Positions 59,693 through 64,000 of a stretch of 64,000 bases of DNA are shown piece by piece. A program made the translations under genes and the position numbers. A model generated the notes under the pieces. The model worked only from the letters and a program-made list of their open reading frames with translations. It searched no databases and was not told where the DNA came from. Origin of the DNA: Prescottella soli (GTDB lineage Bacteria > Actinomycetota > Actinomycetes > Mycobacteriales > Mycobacteriaceae); NCBI RefSeq assembly GCF_040024445.1, contig NZ_CP157276.1, positions 2,976,001 through 3,040,000 on the forward strand, given 5' to 3'. The stretch's first letter is position 1. The number at the start of each line of letters is the position of its first letter.

Positions 59693-61081
59693 TCAGTGCG
59701 CGAAGTGCCGGGCCTCCGAGTGGATGGCGACGTTCTCCTCGCGCAGGTGGGTGCACACGTTGACGACGTCGTCGAAGAGCAGCCGGGCCAGGTCGGCGCT
59801 GAAGCCCTCGCGGACCACGATGCGCAGGACCGCGACGTCGGTCGCGTCGGCGGGCATCGTGTAGGCCGGTACCTGCCAGCCGCGGGCACGCAGTTCGTGG
59901 GAGACGTCGAAGACCGTGAACCCCTCCTCGTCGGCGAGTTCGAACGCGATGACGGGGATGTCCGAGCCGTTGCTGATGATCCGGAAGGTACCTTCCTCGG
60001 AAAGGTTGGTGCTCAACCACATCGCGGTGGTCCGCAGTGTCTGCATGATGCTCCGGTAGCCGGAGCGGCCGAGCCGCAGAAAGTTGTAGTACTGGCCCAC
60101 GATCTGGTTGCCGGGGCGCGAGAAGTTGAGCGTGAACGTGGGCATGTCGCCGCCGAGGTAGTTCACCCGGAACACCAGTTCCTCGGGCAGGCGCTCGGCG
60201 TCGCGCCAGAGCACGAACCCGATGCCCGGATAGGTGAGGCCGTACTTGTGGCCGCTCACGTTGATCGAGACGACACGTGGAATCCTGAAGTCCCACACCA
60301 TATCCGGATGCAGGAACGGCACCACGAACCCGCCGCTGGCGGCATCGACGTGCACCGGGACGTCCGGCCCGCCGTCCGCCGCGAGCTTGTCCAGCGCATT
60401 CGCGATCTCCTCGACCGGTTCCAGTTCGCCGGTGTACGTGGTGCCGAAGATCGCGACCACGCCGATTGTGTTCTCGTCCACCGCCGCCATGACCTGCTCC
60501 GTGGTGATCACGTACCGGCCCGGCTCCATCGGCAGGTACACCGGCTCGACGTCGAAGTAGCGGCAGAACTTCTCCCAGACCACCTGAACGTTGCTGCCCA
60601 TCACCAGTTTCGGTCTGGACGCGTCCAAGCCGGCCCGCTCGCGCGCCTGCCGCCAGCGCCACTTCATCGCCAGCCCCGCGAGCATGACGGCCTCGCTCGA
60701 GCCGATCGTCGAGACGCCGGTCGCCGACGCGGGATCGGTCTTGGACAATCCCGGCGCGTTGAACAGTGCGGCCACCATGTTGACGCAGCGCTGCTCGATC
60801 GCCGACGTGGCCGGGTACTCATCCTTGTCGATGAGGTTCTTGTCGAACGTCTCGGCCATCAGCACGCCGGCCTCGGGGTCCATCCACGTCGTCACGAACG
60901 TCGCGAGGTTGAGCCGCGAGCTGCCGTCGAGCATCAGCTCGTCGTGGATGAACCGGTAGGCCGCGCGCGAGTCCATCGGGTCGTCGGGCAGGCGCAGGGC
61001 GGGAACGGGATTCGTTTCGAGTCGGCCCGTGTAGGCGGGCATGATGAGATCGCGGGACTCGTCGGGGTGACTCTTGCTCAC
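59693..61081 (-). CDS. gadB: Glutamate decarboxylase
   Basis: A 462-residue PLP enzyme converting glutamate to GABA and CO2 and consuming a proton. It has GSSEAVMLAGLAMKWRWRQ, HVDAASGGFV (Asp246 contacts the PLP ring) and the Schiff-base lysine Lys279 in SGHKYG. The C-terminal end EARHFAH includes the penultimate His region that gates GAD at neutral pH. GTG start with GGAGG 6 nt upstream. No glutamate/GABA antiporter is adjacent. Confidence 0.93.
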   Translation of the reverse strand: MSKSHPDESRDLIMPAYTGRLETNPVPALRLPDDPMDSRAAYRFIHDELMLDGSSRLNLATFVTTWMDPEAGVLMAETFDKNLIDKDEYPATSAIEQRCVNMVAALFNAPGLSKTDPASATGVSTIGSSEAVMLAGLAMKWRWRQARERAGLDASRPKLVMGSNVQVVWEKFCRYFDVEPVYLPMEPGRYVITTEQVMAAVDENTIGVVAIFGTTYTGELEPVEEIANALDKLAADGGPDVPVHVDAASGGFVVPFLHPDMVWDFRIPRVVSINVSGHKYGLTYPGIGFVLWRDAERLPEELVFRVNYLGGDMPTFTLNFSRPGNQIVGQYYNFLRLGRSGYRSIMQTLRTTAMWLSTNLSEEGTFRIISNGSDIPVIAFELADEEGFTVFDVSHELRARGWQVPAYTMPADATDVAVLRIVVREGFSADLARLLFDDVVNVCTHLREENVAIHSEARHFAH

Positions 61082-61191
61082 GTTCGCCTCCGAAAGCACG
61101 TCTGCATTTCCTCGGACAACACGACAACACCGGAACAGTCCATTCCATTGAACCGCAGGTGCCGCGGCGGCGTGCGCGAACGAGCGGGCGG

Positions 61192-62178
61192 TCAGGAAGT
61201 GACCGGCTCCGGATCGGTCCGTTTCGCGAACCTCTGCGCGATCGCGGCACAGACGATCAGCTGGATCTGATGAAAGATCATCAGCGGCAGCACGATCAGG
61301 CCCACGGGTTGACCGGCGAACAGCACCGATGCCATCGGCAGGCCCGTTGCGAGGCTCTTCTTGGAGCCGCAGAAGACGATCACGATGCGGTCCGGCAGCG
61401 AGAAACCGAGCTTCTTGCCGGCGAACGCGGTGATGCCGAGTACCGCGGCCAGGATGCCGCAGCACACCACGACCACCGCGAGGACCTCGAGCACCGTCAC
61501 GGTGCTCCAGACGTGCTCGTTCATCGACTCGCTGAACGCCGAGAACACGACCAGCAGGATCGAGCCGCGGTCGACCAGCTTGGTCGGTTGCGCGTACTTC
61601 TGCAGCCAGTCGATGACGAGCGGCCGGATGAGCTGGCCGATCAGGAACGGCAGCAGCAGTTGCAGCACGATGTCGATCACGGACGAGAAATCGACCGTCG
61701 CCTGACCGGTCGTGTTCATCAGCAGGACCACCAACACCGGCGTGACGAAGACGCCGAGCAGGTTCGAGAACGACGCGCTGACGATGGCGCCCGCGACGTT
61801 GCCGCGCGCGATCGAGGTGAACGCGATCGACGACTGCACCGTCGACGGCACCAGGCACAGGTAGAGGATGCCCGTGTACATCTCGTCGGTGATCACGGTG
61901 GGCACCAGGATCCGCAGCGCCAGGCCGATGAGCGGGAACAGCACGAAGGTCGCGGCGAACACCACCGAGTGCAGGCGCCAGTGCTTGAGGCCCTGCAGCG
62001 CCTCGGCCGGCGACAGGCGCGCGCCGTAGAGCAGGAACAGGAATCCGATCGCGATCTTGGTGGCCCAGTCGAGCACCGTCTGACCGCTGCCGGAAACGGG
62101 GAACAGGCTGCCGAGGACCGCCACCGCGACGATGGCCAGGATGAATCCGTCGATGTAGAACCTGCTCAGAAACTTCAC
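61192..62178 (-). CDS. Bile acid:sodium symporter (BASS) family transporter, SBF-like
   Basis: A 328-residue membrane protein with about ten hydrophobic segments, starting MKFLSRFYIDGFILAIVAVAVLG. Family motifs are LYGARLSPAEALQGLKHWRLH, LVPSTVQSSIAFTSIARGNVAGAI and FCGSKKSLATGLPMA. This is the SBF_like (PF13593) branch; bacterial substrates are mostly unknown organic acids. Divergent from a LysR regulator, which probably controls it. Confidence 0.9.
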   Translation of the reverse strand: MKFLSRFYIDGFILAIVAVAVLGSLFPVSGSGQTVLDWATKIAIGFLFLLYGARLSPAEALQGLKHWRLHSVVFAATFVLFPLIGLALRILVPTVITDEMYTGILYLCLVPSTVQSSIAFTSIARGNVAGAIVSASFSNLLGVFVTPVLVVLLMNTTGQATVDFSSVIDIVLQLLLPFLIGQLIRPLVIDWLQKYAQPTKLVDRGSILLVVFSAFSESMNEHVWSTVTVLEVLAVVVVCCGILAAVLGITAFAGKKLGFSLPDRIVIVFCGSKKSLATGLPMASVLFAGQPVGLIVLPLMIFHQIQLIVCAAIAQRFAKRTDPEPVTS

Positions 62179-62201
62179 CGGTCAACGGTATATGTCCCCG
62201 A

Positions 62202-62224
62202 ATTGATCATGAAAGCCGTTCAAT
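62202..62224. promoter_or_regulatory. LysR-type operator in the BASS/LysR gap
   Basis: ATTGA (62202-62206) and TCAAT (62220-62224) form an inverted repeat with 13-nt spacing, containing T-N11-A patterns. It sits in the 84-nt gap between the two divergent genes. Confidence 0.5.
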
Positions 62225-62262
62225 CCGTTAACTGTGATCACGTTGCGTGATATCCAGGAGCC

Positions 62263-63105
62263 ATGTTCGATCCGGTTCTCCTCAGGACGTTCCTCGCCGT
62301 CGAGCAGACGGGCGGGTTCACCGCTGCCGCTCGGCAGCTGGGTCTGCGCCAGTCCACCGTCAGTGGGCACATCGCGCGGCTCGAGCAGGCGGCGGGCTGC
62401 GTGCTCGTCGCGCGCGACACGCACACTGTCGAACTCACCGCCGACGGCACCGCGATGGTGGGGTTCGCCCGTTCGATCCTCGACGCCCACGGCCGGGCCA
62501 GCCGGTACTTCGAGGGCTCGACGCTCACCGGGAGGCTCCGGTTCGGCGCGGCAGAAGATCTGGTCGCCAAGGGGCTGCCGGAGATCCTGCGCGACTTCCG
62601 GAGGACGCACCCCCTCGTCGACCTCCAGCTCACGGTCGGGCTGAGCCGCACGGTCCACGCGCAGTTGCGTGCCGGGGACCTCGATCTCGCGTTCGTGATG
62701 CGCCGGCCCGGCGAGACACACGGGGAGCTGGTGTGGCGCGACCGACTGGTGTGGGGCGGGACGACCGAGTCCCAGTGGGATCCGTCCACCCCGGTCCCGC
62801 TCGTGGTCTATCCCCCGCCGAGCATCACCCGCGCGTGCGCACTCGGCGCCCTCGAGTCGGCGCGGCTGCCGAGTCGGATCACCTGCCTGGCCAACAGTCG
62901 AGCGGGGCTGCGCGCCGCCGTGCTGGCCGGTCTGGGGTTCATCGTGCACGCGAACTCGCTGCTGCCCACCGAGCTGCGGCCCGTCGGCGATCGCTTCGGC
63001 CTGCCCGCCCCGGGCGACGTCGAGTTCGTGCTGATGGGCCGGTCGAGCACGCCCAGCGGCCCCGAGACGGCGCTCATGGAGGCGATCCGGGCGTCGGCGC
63101 TGTGA
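62263..63105 (+). CDS. LysR-family regulator
   Basis: A 280-residue regulator with the N-terminal helix-turn-helix LLRTFLAVEQTGGFTAAARQLGLRQSTVSGHIARLEQAAG and a shortish effector domain from about residue 88 (LTGRLRFGAAEDLV). It ends with the substrate-domain segment LAGLGFIVHANSLLP. ATG start. Likely activates the divergent transporter. Confidence 0.92.
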   Translation: MFDPVLLRTFLAVEQTGGFTAAARQLGLRQSTVSGHIARLEQAAGCVLVARDTHTVELTADGTAMVGFARSILDAHGRASRYFEGSTLTGRLRFGAAEDLVAKGLPEILRDFRRTHPLVDLQLTVGLSRTVHAQLRAGDLDLAFVMRRPGETHGELVWRDRLVWGGTTESQWDPSTPVPLVVYPPPSITRACALGALESARLPSRITCLANSRAGLRAAVLAGLGFIVHANSLLPTELRPVGDRFGLPAPGDVEFVLMGRSSTPSGPETALMEAIRASAL

Positions 63106-63145
63106 CGTTCAGGAGTGCTGTGACGTTCAGGAGTGGGGACGTTCA
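63100..63145. repeat. 18-bp tandem repeat at the LysR 3' end
   Basis: CTGTGACGTTCAGGAGTG occurs twice back-to-back (63100-63117, 63118-63135), then as a shortened third copy (GGGACGTTCAGG). The first unit contains the LysR stop codon. Confidence 0.8.
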
Positions 63146-63158
63146 GGGGCTGTGACAG

Positions 63159-63968
63159 TCACGACCGGGCCAGGCGCCGGTCGGCGAGGGTGTTGAGCGC
63201 ACCGGCGACCTCCTCGGCCCTCGCGGTGGTGACGGTGAGCTGATTCCCGCAGGCGAACGTGATCACGACGGCCGGTCCCGTGCGGGTGACGACGCCGTAG
63301 TTGCCGCGGCCCTTCGCCTTGAGCCCCCATCCGCCGAAATCCTGGAACGGGCGCAGGTGCGTGACCTTCGCGCCCAGCACCTCCTCGGTGCCGTACTCGA
63401 TCGCCGACATGCCCATGTTCTGCACGCGGATGCTGTCGGCGTCGACGACCAGTCGGAACTGCAGCAGAACCACGGTGAGTAGCACCACGGGCAGGTACAC
63501 GCCCATCAACCACCAGGAGTCCGCGAACCAGCACAACAACGCCGCGGGCATTGCGAGGACCATGGCCGTCGCAATGAGGCCGGACGCGCTCATACCCACC
63601 TGGTCGGTGATCGGCAGCTCTACGGCACTGCGAGGCAGGTCCGCCGACGGTGCCTCGGTGGCGACGGCACGGACCCGGTAGTCCCGGAGCAGTGACGCGC
63701 CGACCATCCCGGCGACCGCGCCGAAGGCGAGACCGGCACCGATCGCGTCGACGGGTAGTGGAGCGTCGGTGGGTGTCGTCATGTCGAGTTGCTGGATGGG
63801 AATCGCGATCTGCACGGCGACGATCAGCCCGACCACTGTCAGGCCGATCACGAGCATGATCCGGCGCGTCATCAACTGGGCCTGTGCGAGTGCGGCGATT
63901 CCGCTGCAGCCGCCACCGACGATCACCACCATCACGCCGGCCAACCACGCGCTGCCGGTGGGGCTCAT
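63159..63968 (-). CDS. Membrane protein of unknown function with C-terminal PH-like domain
   Basis: A 269-residue protein. Four or five hydrophobic segments (AWLAGVMVVIVGGG, IMLVIGLTVVGLIVAV, AGLAFGAVAGMVGASLL, GLIATAMVLAMPAALLCW, YLPVVLLTVVLLQF) are followed by a soluble beta-rich end (LVVDADSIRVQNMGMSAIEYG... VTRTGPAVVITFACGNQLTVTT) typical of bacterial PH-like domains. I do not recognise the family. The ATG at 63968 is the first good start; the rest of the window to 64000 shows nothing more. Confidence 0.6.
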   Translation of the reverse strand: MSPTGSAWLAGVMVVIVGGGCSGIAALAQAQLMTRRIMLVIGLTVVGLIVAVQIAIPIQQLDMTTPTDAPLPVDAIGAGLAFGAVAGMVGASLLRDYRVRAVATEAPSADLPRSAVELPITDQVGMSASGLIATAMVLAMPAALLCWFADSWWLMGVYLPVVLLTVVLLQFRLVVDADSIRVQNMGMSAIEYGTEEVLGAKVTHLRPFQDFGGWGLKAKGRGNYGVVTRTGPAVVITFACGNQLTVTTARAEEVAGALNTLADRRLARS

Positions 63969-64000
63969 GAAACTGGTGGCGGTGTCTCCCGACCACTGCG

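Overview
This window is the replication-origin region of a high-GC, mycolic-acid-type actinobacterium. Rhodococcus or a close relative (Nocardia, Gordonia) fits best. The evidence is gene order: DUF3566-gyrA ... gyrB-DUF721-recF-gnd-dnaN-[oriC]-dnaA-rpmH-rnpA-yidD-yidC-jag-rsmG-parA-parB-GNAT-cwlM-trxA-trxB ... rsmA-sigM-murJ-DUF6049-nudix-pcnA. This is the Mycobacterium tuberculosis Rv3907c-Rv3924c/dnaA-gyrA arrangement with extra genes inserted. Almost every core gene points away from the dnaA/dnaN gap: minus strand to its left, plus strand from rpmH to parB. The genus is inferred, not proven.

Left arm (1-16.4 kb): gyrA, gyrB, DUF721, recF, 6-phosphogluconate dehydrogenase and dnaN, interrupted twice. 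A complete four-gene conservon (histidine kinase, roadblock, DUF742, GTPase) sits between gyrB and gyrA. A three-gene cassette (ferritin-like di-iron protein, FAD/2Fe-2S reductase, epoxide-hydrolase-like enzyme) sits between DUF721 and gyrB.

Origin (16.4-19.4 kb): the dnaN-dnaA gap holds about eight DnaA-box-like 9-mers, a perfect 16-bp inverted repeat, and 17 CTCGAG palindromes in about 540 bp. Nine of these form a regular 13-15-bp-period array directly behind the dnaA stop codon. No known origin element that I recognise explains this array.

Partition region (19.4-27.4 kb): after the rpmH-rnpA-yidD-yidC-jag operon and a very strong intrinsic terminator come two copies of rsmG. They share a 582-bp block with no difference that I can find by eye, and have different 3' ends. 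A multiply frameshifted secreted lipase pseudogene and a non-coding parS-bearing stretch lie between them. parS-type sites overlap both rsmG starts, lie in the gap, and occur as a triplet inside the parA coding sequence, where they encode a VSRE repeat. A further parS lies at 31.2 kb.

Right arm (27.4-64 kb): a cell-wall and redox block (cwlM, trxA, trxB with a SigH/SigR-like promoter) is followed by a 5.3-kb insertion. The insertion has an ABC exporter with a TetR regulator, an old-yellow-enzyme-type flavoprotein, an SDR with an apparent internal deletion, and a TetR regulator. The rsmA-sigM-murJ-DUF6049-nudix block is divergent from pcnA. Next come a CtaG-like protein, a molybdate operon (HTH-TOBE regulator, modABC), a glycerophosphodiesterase, a distal trio of DnaA boxes, and a cassette resembling type VII secretion substrates (small helical protein, DUF1023 hydrolase, DxDGDGxxD-repeat protein). 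The rest comprises an MFS transporter, a TetR-controlled NAD(P)-binding protein, a rhodanese/DUF2892 pair behind a CsoR/CstR-like operator, YqgE, an ATPase, glutamate decarboxylase, a BASS-type transporter with a divergent LysR regulator, and a membrane protein. I see no rRNA, tRNA, CRISPR array or intact transposase.
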